Shown: piece after piece, positions 25,377 to 35,365 of the stretch
Layout: every line of letters begins with the position of its first letter
Position numbering within the stretch: the first letter of the stretch is position 1
Assembly: GCF_004117055.1 (NCBI RefSeq)
Contig: NZ_CP026363.1
Location: forward strand, 726,001-790,000
Source: Brevibacillus agri
GTDB taxonomy: Bacteria; Bacillota; Bacilli; Brevibacillales; Brevibacillaceae
Direction: 5' to 3'
Length of the DNA stretch: 64,000 nt
Program-made: the position numbers and the translations under genes
The notes under the pieces: generated by a model
Databases searched by the model: none
What the model saw: only the letters and a program-made list of their open reading frames with translations
What the model was told of the DNA's origin: nothing

Positions 25377-25973
25377 CAGCGGTTCTTGGGGCAAAGCTTC
25401 TTTGGCGACGGAGCCTTTGTAGTATTTTTCCAGGGATTTGTCGGAGCCTGTCCAATGCGCCAGCTTGGCGAGCAAACCAAACAGCGCTTTTTGCAGGAAC
25501 AGCGGCAGGTAGGGGACGTAGAACTGTCCCATTTTGAACAGCGTGCCCAAAAGCAGGATGTTTTTCGGCAAGTACTGCTTCAAAAATGGCATGTAAAAGC
25601 TCCGTCCGTCCGTATCCAGGCCGTATCCGCAGCGGACGAACGACTCGAAAGTGCCGGCAGGGCGGATCTCCGCGGTGAAGCTGACGAATTCATTGGAAGG
25701 GTTGTAAAACCCGTGAATATGGTCGCGAGGGATGTCCAGCTTCTCGCCAGGCTTCAAAATGATTTTTTTTCCGTCAATTTTTACCTCCAAATTTCCGCTT
25801 ATCCCTTCAAACGTCTCCGTAAGTTCAGTATGATAATGTAGAAAAATTCCATTGTCCGGTGGCAGGTCTGTGCGGAAAAGCAAATATTCCCCATTGGTTT
25901 CTTCTGTCGTCTTCAGAAAGGTAACCGTTTCATTTGTGTAAGGGTTGCTTACAACTCGACTCAAATTTGCCAT
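25362..25973 (-). CDS. Cupin-domain protein
   Basis: 203 residues from the ATG at 25973, preceded by GGAGGTATCTCT; the longer frame adds an unlikely N terminus. A single cupin barrel (about residues 20-110) shows metal-ligand motifs LHYHTELTETFEGISG and PRDHIHGF. A C-terminal helical part with a hydrophobic stretch (LFKMGQFYVPYLPLFLQKALFGLL) may touch the membrane. Small-molecule binding or an oxygenase-type role is possible. Divergent from the giant kinase gene; the reason for the pairing is not clear. Confidence 0.75.
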   Translation of the reverse strand: MANLSRVVSNPYTNETVTFLKTTEETNGEYLLFRTDLPPDNGIFLHYHTELTETFEGISGNLEVKIDGKKIILKPGEKLDIPRDHIHGFYNPSNEFVSFTAEIRPAGTFESFVRCGYGLDTDGRSFYMPFLKQYLPKNILLLGTLFKMGQFYVPYLPLFLQKALFGLLAKLAHWTGSDKSLEKYYKGSVAKEALPQEPLQKTP

Positions 25974-26100
25974 AGAGATACCTCCATAAGTATTAGTAGA
26001 AAAATAGCATTTTATGACAGAATATATATTCAATATAGATTATTTGTCCTGAAGCAACAATATAAATGATAGGATGTTCTGCCTAGATGGAGTGGATAGT

Positions 26101-29100
26101 ATGAGCGGCATGATCGTGATTCCGGGATACAGAGTGACAGAGTTTCTCTCAACACATTCAAATATGGGATTTTACCGCGGTTTTCGTAACAGCGACAACC
26201 TGCCCGTCATCATCAAGAAGCCGCGTGAAGGTCCCACGCACAAAGAGTCGCTTTGGAGACTGAAGCACGAGTATCGCATTTTGCAATCTCTCGAATCACA
26301 TGCTGTGGAAACTGCCGTTGAGCTGATCGATCACAATCGGGAAACTGCGCTTATCACGGAAGATTTCGGGGGAGTGCCGCTCTCCCTGCTCTGCAAAATG
26401 AAAGAGCTGTCATTAAAAGAAATCCTGACCATTTCGATTCGTATCGCTTCGTGCATCGAGGACATTCATCAGCAGCGCATTATCCATAAAGACATCAATC
26501 CGGCCCATATACTGGTGCACCCGGAGACGTATGAGGTCAAGCTGATTAACTTCGGCCTGGCGACCAGGAGATACCAGGAGCACCAGGGCGTGATGAATCC
26601 GAAGGAGTGGAGAGGCAACCTGCGCTACGTATCGCCTGAGCAGACGGGAAGAATGAATCGGACGGTCGATTACCGGACGGATATTTACTCGTTTGGCGTG
26701 ACGATTTACGAGCTGCTGACAGGAAAGCCGCCTTTTCTCACATCGGACATGCTTGAGCTGGTACATGCCCACATGGCCCGAAAACCGATCGCTCCCGTGC
26801 AGGTGAAACCATCTGTTCCGCCAGTTTTGTCGGACATCGTGATGAAGTGTCTGTCCAAAAATACCGAAGACCGCTATTTCAGCATGGCTGGCCTGGTGGC
26901 CGATTTGCAGCTTTGCCTGGACCAGCTTGTGAACAACGAAACGATCGGGCTGTTCCCGCTGGCGCAGCACGACCGCGCGGACCGCATGCACATCCCGGAA
27001 AAGCTGTACGGACGCGAGCAGGAAATCCAGATGCTGATCGACGCGTTTGAAGAGGCGTCAAATGGCGCGTCGCGAATGGTCATGCTGAGCGGCAGTGCAG
27101 GTGTCGGCAAGTCCGCTCTCGTTTTCGAGGCGCAAAAAGTTTTCCTGAAGGGCAGAGGGCGCTTTATTTCCGGCAAGTTCGATCAATACCGCCAAGGCGT
27201 GCCGTATTCGGCCATCATTCAAATCTTTCAGGATTTGATAAAGCAGCTTTTGGCCGGAAATGAAAGAGAGCTGGCGACGTGGCGGGAAACGATTCTCGAA
27301 GCGATGCAAGGGCTTGGGCAGGTCATCATGGACGTGATTCCCCAACTGGCCGCGGTGATCGGCAAGCAGCCGCCCGTGCCGGAGCTGCCCGCCGCAGAGG
27401 CCAAAAACCGTTTTCAGTTGGTCATGCAAAGGTTTATCCGCATCTGGGCAAGCCCCGAGCATCCGCTGGTACTTTTTCTCGACGACCTGCAATGGGCGGA
27501 TTCGTCGTCGTTGTTTCTCATCCGCGAGCTTGTCGCCGATTTGCCGCTCAGCCATTTTTTGCTCGTGTGCGCCTATCGCGATCAGGATGGAGGCGCGATC
27601 AATCCTTTGATCGCGATTTTGACGGAGGCGGGAGTCAAAAGCAGGATGCTGCGCCAAATCACGCTGTTGCCGCTGCGGCTCGCCCAGATCAACGCGATGC
27701 TCTCCGACGCGCTGCATACAGACCCTGCTGTCACGCAGCCGCTGGCGATGATTTTAATGCGGAAAACGGCAGGGAATCCGTTCTACTCCAGGCAGTTTAT
27801 CAAGTCTTTGTACGATCAGAACCTGCTGCGGTACGTCCCGGAGGAGCGCGGCTGGCAATGGGATCTGGCTGAGATTGAGAAGCTCAGCACCACGGAGAAC
27901 GTCGCTGATTTTCTGGTGGAAAAAGTGCGGCGCCTGCCTGAAGTGACCCAGAAGCTGCTGGCTTACGCGGCGTGCCTCGGTAACTCCTTTTATTTGGGGA
28001 TGCTGGCAAAAGCGCAAAATCGGAGTGAATCCGAAGCGGTCCGGGATATTTGGCCTGCCATGGAGGAAGGGCTGATCTATCCCTTGGAAGGCGCAGAGTA
28101 TTTGGCCTATGCGGCCGTTGAGGAAGAAGAAAATCTCGCGCAGGTCACGATCCAGTTCAATTTTGTTCACGACCGAATTCAGCAGGCGGCGTACTCCTCG
28201 CTGTCGGTGGAGGAACAGAAAAAGGCGCACGTAAAGCTCGGGAGAATGTTGTGGGACATGTCCCACTCGTATGAATCGGTGCTGCTGTTTGAAATATGCG
28301 AGCACATGTATCGCGGCGCAGACATGATTGAAGATTCGGCGGAAAGAATCCAGGTCGCCCACTGCCATCTGCTCGCCGGCCAAAAAGCGATGGCCTCTAC
28401 TGCCTTCGATGCGGCGCTGCAGTATTTCCAGCGGGGGACGATGTTCATCGGCGAAGCGGCGTGGGAGCAGCACCATCAACTGGCGATGGAGCTGTACACG
28501 CTCTATGCCGAGTCGGCGTATTTGTGCAACCAGATGGAGGACGCGAATCGGCTGTTTGACCTTACCCTTTCGCATGCCAGGACCAACCGTGAGCGCGTGC
28601 GGGTCCTGGAGTTGCAAATCCACATGTACACCCGCCTGGCCGAGTTTTCGCGGGTGATGGATATTGCGAGCGAAGCGTTGGGGCTGCTTGGCGTGCCCAT
28701 TCCGCACAAGCCAGGGAAGCTCGATATCATCAAGGAAATGTGGCAGATCAAGCGGCGGCTGAGAGGGCGCAAAATTGACGAGCTGCTCTATTTGCCGGAC
28801 ATACCGGATGAGAACTACCAGTTGGCGATGAGCATCATCAGCGACGCAGGACCTTCCTCGTACTTCGTCAATCCGAACTGGTTTGCGCTGACGATCTTGC
28901 GCGTGCTGCACCTGTCGCTCGTACACGGCAATGCGGTTGCGTCAGCGAACGGCTATACCGGCTACGGGATCGTGCTCGGCTCGCAGCTCGGCAACTACCG
29001 GGAGGCGTACGAGTTCGGGCAACTGGCCTGCCGGGTGGCGGATGGCTTTGCGGACCCGATCGCGATGACGAAGGCGTACGGAGCGTTTGCCCTGCTCATC

Positions 29101-32097
29101 AACCACTGGTGCGACCATGCGCGGACAAACATTCCGCTGCTGAAAAAAGCGATCCAGCTCGGGATGGAAGGCGGAGGAAACATTTACGCTGCCTACAATG
29201 CCCACGGCTTGCTGGAAGCCATGCTCTACTGCGGGCTGCCGCTGGAAGAGCTGGAGCAGCAAATCGAGGAGCATGCCGACCTGATCTGCCAGATGAAGGT
29301 GGTCGATCACGATGATCGGCTCTTGTTGTTGCGGCAAGCGTTGTACACGTTTACACACTGGACAGAGGGCGCAAAGACGGCGTTTTGCCGGGACGGCTTC
29401 GATGAGGCGCAATACGTGAGCAGCCTGCAAACAGAAGGCACCAGCTACAAGCGCTACATGTACCACTTTTACAAGTCGCTGGCGCATCTCATGTACGGCA
29501 ACTACGCGGAAGCCGCGCAACTGCTGAGCGAAGCAGAGCAATGGATGGAGTCGGTCAGCGGCCAGGTGCTGGTCAGCCAGCATGTTTTCATGCACGCCCT
29601 GTCGTTGACGAAGCTGTACGAGCACGCCAATCGCCGCGAGCAGTTGCGCTACGCGAAAAAGATCAAGGCGCATTTGAAAAAAATGAAGACTTGGGCCGAC
29701 AATTGCCCGGAAAACTTCCAGCACAAATACTTGCTGATGAGCGCCGAGTGGAGCCGTGTCAACGGCAAGCGGCAGGCAGCGGGAGAGCTGTACGATCAGG
29801 CACTGCAACTGGCGAAAAAGGATGGCTTTTTGCAAAATGAGGCACTGGCGAGCGAACTGGCTGCCCATCATTATTTGGCATTGGGCCTGGAGACAATCGC
29901 CAGGGTGTACATGACGGACGCGTATGAGACGTACTTGCAGTGGGGAGCTTTGGCCAAGTCCAGAGAGATTGAAGAGCGCTACCCGCATCTTTTGCAGCGG
30001 GGGAGAGGGCTGGAAGCATCGGCAGAGCTTGCGGCGACAGACCAGTCCGCCGATCTGGTCGATCTGATGAGCGTGATTAAGGCGTCGCAAACGATGGCGA
30101 GCGAGATCAGGCTGGAGCTGCTGCTCGCGACCATGCTGCGCACCGTCATGAGCAACGCGGGAGCGGAAAAAGGCATCCTGATCCTGAAAAACGAGAGCGA
30201 ATGGGTCATCGAGGCAGCCGGGTCTGTCGATCTGGACGTGGAAATCATGCAGTCCGTCCCGTACGAGCACAGCGGGATGCTCTCTGTCGCCGTGGTCAAC
30301 TACACGATCCGGACTGAAGAAATGCTGGTGTTGCACAACGCTTCGGTCGAAGGCGTCTTTTTCCGGGATACGTACATCACGAAAAACAAGCCGAAGTCGA
30401 TTTTGTGTTCGCCACTGTGGCAGCAGGGCAAAATGATCGGCGTCATTTACCTGGAAAACAACGAGACGACGCACGTCTTCAACGAAAAACGCTCGGAGCC
30501 GCTGCGGCTCATTTTCTCGCAGATGGCGATCTTTATTGAAAATGCCCGGCTGTATCACCAGTTGGAGCAATGGAACCAGTCGCTGGAGATGATCGTCGCC
30601 GAGCGAACGACGGAGATTCAATCGCTTTTGCAGGCGAACAAAAACTTGCTGAACAACGCAGGCCAAGGCTTCCTGTCGTTTTCCAAAAATTTGCTCGTCC
30701 ATTCCGAATACAGCCGCGAATGCTTGCGGATGTTCGGCAGAGAGCTGGCAGGCGAATCGGTGGCAAGCCTTTTGTACCCGAACCGTCCGGAAGAGCGGGC
30801 GTTTGTCGAATCGCTTCTGGAAAAGTATTTTGAGACGAAGGACCAGGGACAAAAAGAGCTGTATTTGAGCCTCTTCCCTACGGAAATTTACATCAACCAG
30901 CTTCCGCTCAAGCTGGAGTGCAAGCCAATCCATGAGGATCGCCGCGATTCTCCCGAGGGTTTGATGCTGATTTTGACCGACTTGAGCGAACAAAGGGCGC
31001 TGGAAAGCAAAATGGAGCAGGAGTGGCAAAGGCTGAACATGATTTTGACCGTGGCGATCAGCTTGCCGCTTTTCCAAAAAGTATATCGCTCCTTCACGGC
31101 TTTCTTCGCGGGCGGTTGGAAAACGCTGTTCAGCGCGGGCGTGGACGAGTCCGACAGCCTGTTCAAGCTGGCGGCGCAAATCCATCAGTTCAAAGGGGAT
31201 TTCAGTCAATTCCATCTGATCCACACGCCGCAAAAGCTGCACGATCTGGAAACGTGGCTGATGGATCGGGACAGGCAGCAGGAGCGCTTCACCGACGGAG
31301 ATTTCCCGAGCCAACTGCCGGTTGCGCAAGTCCAGGCTGCCATGGAGCAGGATTTGGAGATCATCCGCAACAAATTGGGCAACAGCTTTTTGGAAAGTGG
31401 CGACGGAGACATGACGATTGCCAAGGACAGGTGGGAGCATTTTGTCGAAAAGGTGAGCAAGCTGTTGCCTGACAGCTCTGCTGCCCAGCTCGACCAATGC
31501 ATTCGCGAGCTGCACCAGCGTCCGATCAAGGAATTGATGGCGCGCTATCAGGAGTATGTAACGGAGCTTGCCCAGCGCCTGAACAAAACGATCCATCCGC
31601 TTCGGCTGGAGGCAGAGGAGATTTTGGTGGACCCTGAGCGCTTTGAGCCGTTTGTATGCAGCTTGCTGCACGTATTTTCCAATGCGATCGTCCACGCCAT
31701 GGAGCCGGAAAGTGAGCGGCTGGCGCAAGGCAAAGAAGGCCGGGGAACGATCAGTTGCCGGATTTGGCAGGAGGACGCTGCGCTGCTGATCGCCATCGAG
31801 GACGACGGCAGAGGGATTGATATCGACAGGCTCAAGCAGCAGGGGCTGGAAAAAGGCTGGGAGGCAGAGCAGGACGAAGAGGAGCTCGGCTTCCTGTTTT
31901 ACGAGCAGGTCAGCGTCAAAGAAGAGGCCGACATTTATTCGGGCAGAGGATTAGGGCTGCTGATTGTCAAACGGGAGGTCGAGAGACTGCGGGGCACAGT
32001 GAGCGTTACTTCCCAGACCGGGCAAGGCACCCGCTTTCTTTTCCGGATTCCGCTGGAAGACAAGCTTCCACAAATATCGAAGCAAAGAAAAAACTGA
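26101..32097 (+). CDS. Giant Ser/Thr-kinase-like / ATPase / TPR / GAF / CheA-type histidine kinase
   Basis: About 1998 residues from the ATG at 26101 (GGAG eight bases upstream). In order: a protein-kinase fold (1-275) with HKDINP at 129-134 but NFG instead of DFG (Asn150); an AAA-type ATPase (about 303-600) with GSAGVGKS at 331-338 and Walker B FLDDLQWAD; a long TPR-like helical region (about 700-1300); a GAF domain (about 1320-1490); a PAS-like stretch; an HPt-like segment with His1695 in IHQFKG; and a CheA-like HATPase (about 1850-1990) with FSNAIVHAMEPESE, DDGRGID and SGRGLGL. It is probably a cytoplasmic sensor whose partner is the facing response regulator. The Asn150 change suggests the kinase-like head is regulatory. 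Confidence 0.88.
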   Translation: MSGMIVIPGYRVTEFLSTHSNMGFYRGFRNSDNLPVIIKKPREGPTHKESLWRLKHEYRILQSLESHAVETAVELIDHNRETALITEDFGGVPLSLLCKMKELSLKEILTISIRIASCIEDIHQQRIIHKDINPAHILVHPETYEVKLINFGLATRRYQEHQGVMNPKEWRGNLRYVSPEQTGRMNRTVDYRTDIYSFGVTIYELLTGKPPFLTSDMLELVHAHMARKPIAPVQVKPSVPPVLSDIVMKCLSKNTEDRYFSMAGLVADLQLCLDQLVNNETIGLFPLAQHDRADRMHIPEKLYGREQEIQMLIDAFEEASNGASRMVMLSGSAGVGKSALVFEAQKVFLKGRGRFISGKFDQYRQGVPYSAIIQIFQDLIKQLLAGNERELATWRETILEAMQGLGQVIMDVIPQLAAVIGKQPPVPELPAAEAKNRFQLVMQRFIRIWASPEHPLVLFLDDLQWADSSSLFLIRELVADLPLSHFLLVCAYRDQDGGAINPLIAILTEAGVKSRMLRQITLLPLRLAQINAMLSDALHTDPAVTQPLAMILMRKTAGNPFYSRQFIKSLYDQNLLRYVPEERGWQWDLAEIEKLSTTENVADFLVEKVRRLPEVTQKLLAYAACLGNSFYLGMLAKAQNRSESEAVRDIWPAMEEGLIYPLEGAEYLAYAAVEEEENLAQVTIQFNFVHDRIQQAAYSSLSVEEQKKAHVKLGRMLWDMSHSYESVLLFEICEHMYRGADMIEDSAERIQVAHCHLLAGQKAMASTAFDAALQYFQRGTMFIGEAAWEQHHQLAMELYTLYAESAYLCNQMEDANRLFDLTLSHARTNRERVRVLELQIHMYTRLAEFSRVMDIASEALGLLGVPIPHKPGKLDIIKEMWQIKRRLRGRKIDELLYLPDIPDENYQLAMSIISDAGPSSYFVNPNWFALTILRVLHLSLVHGNAVASANGYTGYGIVLGSQLGNYREAYEFGQLACRVADGFADPIAMTKAYGAFALLINHWCDHARTNIPLLKKAIQLGMEGGGNIYAAYNAHGLLEAMLYCGLPLEELEQQIEEHADLICQMKVVDHDDRLLLLRQALYTFTHWTEGAKTAFCRDGFDEAQYVSSLQTEGTSYKRYMYHFYKSLAHLMYGNYAEAAQLLSEAEQWMESVSGQVLVSQHVFMHALSLTKLYEHANRREQLRYAKKIKAHLKKMKTWADNCPENFQHKYLLMSAEWSRVNGKRQAAGELYDQALQLAKKDGFLQNEALASELAAHHYLALGLETIARVYMTDAYETYLQWGALAKSREIEERYPHLLQRGRGLEASAELAATDQSADLVDLMSVIKASQTMASEIRLELLLATMLRTVMSNAGAEKGILILKNESEWVIEAAGSVDLDVEIMQSVPYEHSGMLSVAVVNYTIRTEEMLVLHNASVEGVFFRDTYITKNKPKSILCSPLWQQGKMIGVIYLENNETTHVFNEKRSEPLRLIFSQMAIFIENARLYHQLEQWNQSLEMIVAERTTEIQSLLQANKNLLNNAGQGFLSFSKNLLVHSEYSRECLRMFGRELAGESVASLLYPNRPEERAFVESLLEKYFETKDQGQKELYLSLFPTEIYINQLPLKLECKPIHEDRRDSPEGLMLILTDLSEQRALESKMEQEWQRLNMILTVAISLPLFQKVYRSFTAFFAGGWKTLFSAGVDESDSLFKLAAQIHQFKGDFSQFHLIHTPQKLHDLETWLMDRDRQQERFTDGDFPSQLPVAQVQAAMEQDLEIIRNKLGNSFLESGDGDMTIAKDRWEHFVEKVSKLLPDSSAAQLDQCIRELHQRPIKELMARYQEYVTELAQRLNKTIHPLRLEAEEILVDPERFEPFVCSLLHVFSNAIVHAMEPESERLAQGKEGRGTISCRIWQEDAALLIAIEDDGRGIDIDRLKQQGLEKGWEAEQDEEELGFLFYEQVSVKEEADIYSGRGLGLLIVKREVERLRGTVSVTSQTGQGTRFLFRIPLEDKLPQISKQRKN

Positions 32098-32124
32098 GGC
32101 GCGAACAAGCCCTCAGTTTTTTTG
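32091..32124. terminator. Bidirectional terminator between kinase and response regulator
   Basis: AAACTGAGG and CCTCAGTTT form the stem. T-runs follow on both strands, so it ends both convergent genes. The stem includes the TGA of the kinase gene. Confidence 0.85.
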
Positions 32125-32140
32125 TGCTCCGGCCGACTGT

Positions 32141-32497
32141 TCAGTGCGTGTTTTGAATAGAATCCAAAAGGCGCTCTTCATCAATCGGCTTGGTGATATA
32201 GTGACGCGCTCCCGCATTGATCGCTTCAAAGACCAAATGCTTTAAACCGTAGGTGCTAATCATGATGATGTAGGCATTGGGGAATTCGCTAATAATTTTT
32301 TTGACAGTGTCGATACCGTTCATGCCTGGCATGTTGATATCCATCATGACTACGTCAGGTTGGTGCGTCATGTACTGATGGTAGGCGTCTAATCCATCCG
32401 CCGCTTCTGCAATGACTTGATGGCCAGCCCGTTGAAGGATGATTCTAATGTATTCTCGGACAACAATCGAGTCATCAGCAATTAATATACGAGCCAT
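32141..32497 (-). CDS. Single-domain CheY-like response regulator
   Basis: 118 residues, a receiver domain alone with no output domain. The acidic pocket is Asp8-Asp9 (IADDS), the phospho-acceptor is Asp53 (MMDINMPG), the switch Ser/Thr is in MISTYG, and the conserved lysine is Lys103 (ITKPID). It resembles stand-alone CheY-type regulators that act by protein contact. It converges with the giant kinase gene and is its likely phosphorylation target, given that kinase's CheA-like core. Strong AGGAGG ribosome site. Confidence 0.92.
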   Translation of the reverse strand: MARILIADDSIVVREYIRIILQRAGHQVIAEAADGLDAYHQYMTHQPDVVMMDINMPGMNGIDTVKKIISEFPNAYIIMISTYGLKHLVFEAINAGARHYITKPIDEERLLDSIQNTH

Positions 32498-32846
32498 AAA
32501 ACCTCCTGTGTCGAAGCGGTGTGATAGTGTTGTGCAGTGTATGGTGTGCCTGCCTTAACCATAACATTGTTAGGAAAATGGTCGCAATCCCATTATTAGA
32601 AAATTTGAGCGATCTTTGACGGAAACGTCACAAATCAGTCAACTGTGAGTCCTTGACGGCCAGGATCGCTCCCGTGAAGCCGCTCCTGCCGCAAAGGAGC
32701 GGCTGAAAACGTTGTATCCTTTCGCCAGAATGACATTTCTTTCGTGAAGATCTTGTAAAAAAAGCGATGAGTTCCCCGCACCTGAAAGGGTAAGGTGTAA
32801 AATGTCGCTAGGATAACAGGGGGTACATGACAGGAAAGGTGACACT
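32498..32846. other. Intergenic region between divergent genes
   Basis: No credible gene is seen. It must hold the promoters of the response regulator and of the MATE gene. The only clear structure is a perfect 10-bp hairpin, AGCCGCTCCT (32678-32687) with AGGAGCGGCT (32695-32704), without a T-run; the ribosome site AGGAAAGGTG precedes the ATG at 32847. Confidence 0.5.
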
Positions 32847-34217
32847 ATGGATGCGAAAATAGCCGAGCGGCAAACAGGCCGACGAGAAATCAGCGCGTAC
32901 AATCTATTTGCGTTGACTTGGCCTATCTTTTTGGAGTTGCTGCTTTTTTCCCTGATCGGCATTACCGACACGTTTATGCTGAGCGGGGTGTCCGATCAGG
33001 CAGTATCGGCAGTTGGAGCTGCCAATCAACTGATCTTTATTGCGATTTTGATTTTGGAGGTGGTGGGCAACGGCGCTTCGAATGTCGTCGCGCAATACAT
33101 CGGCTCGAAAAAAATGGTCGATGCGGCGAGGGTCGGGGCAGTTGCCATCACGCTCAACCTGCTGATCGGCATCGTCATTAGCGTAGGCTTTGTCCTGTTT
33201 GGCAATGCCTTGCTTACCCATGTCAATTTGCAGGGAGAGATTTTGGCGCTGGCCCAGTCGTAAATCGCCATCGTCGGGGGCGGCTTGTTTTTGCAGGCGC
33301 TCATCAATACGTTGGCGAGCATGATTCGCACTTACGGCTTCACGAAGGAGAGCATGTTCATCTCGCTCGGGATCAACGTGATTCACGTGATCGGGAACTA
33401 TTTGCTGATCTTTGGCCGCTTCGGCTTTCCCGAACTGGGCGTGGAGGGTGCGGCGATCTCTACCGTATTGAGCAGAGCGTTGGGGCTGATCGTCTTTTTC
33501 TGGGCGTTTTATCGGCTGATCGAGGTCAAAGTCGGGTTCAAAGAGTACGTGGCGATCAAACGGTCGTACGTCGGCAAAATTTGCCGGGTGGGCATTCCTG
33601 CCGCATGCGAGCAAATCATGTACCACGCCTGTCAGCTCGTCTTTTTTTACTACGTGACGTTTCTGGGCGCAGCGTCGCTCGCCTCCCGCCAGTACGTGCT
33701 TCAGCTCTCCATGTTCATTTACTTGTTCAGCGTCGCGATCGGGATGGGGACGGCGATCATTACCGGCAAGCTGGTCGGGGCAGGCAGGCCGGACGAAGCT
33801 TACGGCAGGGTGTGGAAAAGCTTGCGCTGGGGCTTGCTCTACACGGCTGTAGTCAATACGCTCATCATCGTCTTCCGCGAACCGATTATGGGCATGTTCA
33901 CGACTGATCCACAAGTTTTGCAGATCAGCTCGACGATCATTTTGCTCAGCATATTGCTGGAGACGGGGCGTGTTTTCAACATCGTGCTGATTAATTCCTT
34001 GCGCGCGGCGGGAGATACCCAGTTTCCGGTGTATATGGGCCTGATCTCGATGATCGGGATCAGCTTGCCGCTTGGCTATGTGCTCGCTTTTTACGCGGGC
34101 TTGGGCTTGGCTGGGGTATGGCTGGCAGTCGCAACCGATGAATGGATACGGGGCATCATGATGTTTTTCCGCTGGCGGAGCAGGGCGTGGGAGCGAAAAA
34201 CGCTCATCGACCCGTAG
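32847..34217 (+). pseudogene. MATE-family efflux transporter broken by an in-frame stop
   Basis: The frame codes for a full MATE transporter of about 456 residues except that codon 139 (33261-33263) is TAA. Translation in the same frame continues directly with IAIVGGGLFLQALINTLASM, so there is no frameshift or deletion. The preceding residues are LALAQS; Tyr (TAT or TAC) is a likely original residue at the stop. The first part starts at the ATG at 32847 with AGGAAAGGTG upstream. The downstream part could only restart weakly at the TTG at 33285. An intact MATE gene is present at 57448-58803. A sequencing error cannot be excluded. Confidence 0.85.
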
Positions 34218-34350
34218 CGCGTGCCAGCACAACGAACGACTCCGTCTGCAGACCGACTGGAAAACAACCCCAGAGGCGGATTCTACTTCTCCGTCTGTCG
34301 AGTACAATGAATAGCAAGAACAGATAAGCTTGCGTATAGAGGAGATAGAG

Positions 34351-35103
34351 ATGAAAAGTTGGATAGGAGCTGGATTTTTGGCTTTGGCCATAGGTCTTGC
34401 GGGCTGTAGCAACGGAAGCTTGCAGACTGTAGAGGAAAAACGGCATTTGGAGCTGCCGATTGCGGCGATAGAAACGCTGGAGATAGCGACAGCGTCGGGT
34501 GATTTGATCGTGAAGGGAGACGACAAGGCCACCTCTATCCAGGTAGACGCTACGATCAACAGATCGCCAAATATCAATCCCGAAGATATAGAAGTAACGC
34601 TCGCCGAGGACGGGGCTGTCGCCCAGTTGACGTCAGAAAGTCGCGCGCAGTTCGGCGTGGCGTATATGAAGCTGAAACTGGAGGTCACGGTTCCATCCGG
34701 TTTGAAGGTCGCGATCACGGACGGTTCAGGGGATATCGACGTATCCAAGCTGGCGGGGCCGCTCACGATTGCGGATGACTCCGGCGATATCCGGCTGAAG
34801 GATGTCACTGGCGAAGTGGAAATCAACGACCAGTCCGGTGATATCAAAATCAGCAAGGCGACTGCCCTCAAGCTGATTGAGGACGATTCCGGCGACATTT
34901 TGCTGGAAGATACGGTTGGCGATGTGGAGATTCGCGATCAGTCGGGCGATATGAACATCGTCCGGCACAAAGGCAACCTGAGCATATCGGATGAAAGCGG
35001 CGATATCGACATTTACACAGTCGATGGAAACGTGGAAATCGTAGAGGATGGCTCTGGAAAGCGTTCGGTGAAAAACGTCAGCGGATCGTACACGGAGAAC
35101 TGA
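34351..35103 (+). CDS. DUF4097-family lipoprotein with SGDI repeats
   Basis: 250 residues from the ATG at 34351 (GGAGAT upstream). A lipoprotein signal ends in LAGC. The rest is a right-handed beta-helix-like array: successive 17- to 20-residue repeats contain DGSGDID, DDSGDIR, DQSGDIK, DDSGDIL, DQSGDMN and DESGDID, the DUF4097/adhesin-like pattern. It is anchored outside the membrane. Function is undefined; envelope sensing or adhesion has been suggested for relatives. Its own terminator follows. Confidence 0.88.
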   Translation: MKSWIGAGFLALAIGLAGCSNGSLQTVEEKRHLELPIAAIETLEIATASGDLIVKGDDKATSIQVDATINRSPNINPEDIEVTLAEDGAVAQLTSESRAQFGVAYMKLKLEVTVPSGLKVAITDGSGDIDVSKLAGPLTIADDSGDIRLKDVTGEVEINDQSGDIKISKATALKLIEDDSGDILLEDTVGDVEIRDQSGDMNIVRHKGNLSISDESGDIDIYTVDGNVEIVEDGSGKRSVKNVSGSYTEN

Positions 35104-35109
35104 AAAAAG

Positions 35110-35143
35110 AGTGCCGTTGCCTTTGGCGCAGCGGCGCTTTTTT
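35110..35143 (+). terminator. Terminator of the DUF4097 gene
   Basis: AGTGCCG and CGGCGCT pair (one G-U) and six T residues follow. Confidence 0.75.
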
Positions 35144-35265
35144 ATTAGGAAGACACAGGCCGGAAAATTCTTACTTTTGTCAATCCAGAGAAATTTAGTC
35201 GACTAATGAAAAAATGCTTTTATCCAGGATAAAGAAGTGCTAATATAACAAATGGAGAAACGATT

Positions 35266-35306
35266 GAGAATGAGATTCTTTATTATTGAGAATGAATCCC
35301 TTTCTC
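35266..35306. promoter_or_regulatory. Fur-like repeats upstream of yclN
   Basis: Two related units start at 35266 and 35288, each beginning GAGAATGA. The first matches the 19-base Fur consensus at 14 positions, the second at about 12, and the second contains the inverted repeat TTGAGAA/TTCTCAA. They lie 60-100 bases before the start of yclN, as expected for an iron-repressed operon. Confidence 0.65.
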
Positions 35307-35365
35307 AATAAGCACAATAAAAGCAACGCATCATTCACGTGAACAAAGAGAAGAGTAGGGAAGCG

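Noticed and set aside
25242..25841. 199-codon plus-strand frame across the cupin gene
   Set aside because: It runs antisense through the cupin gene and through a terminator; the leftward cupin frame has the conserved metal motifs.
28942..31728. 928-codon minus-strand frame opposite the giant kinase
   Set aside because: Same cause; the product has no domain signs and the plus frame is a continuous multidomain protein.
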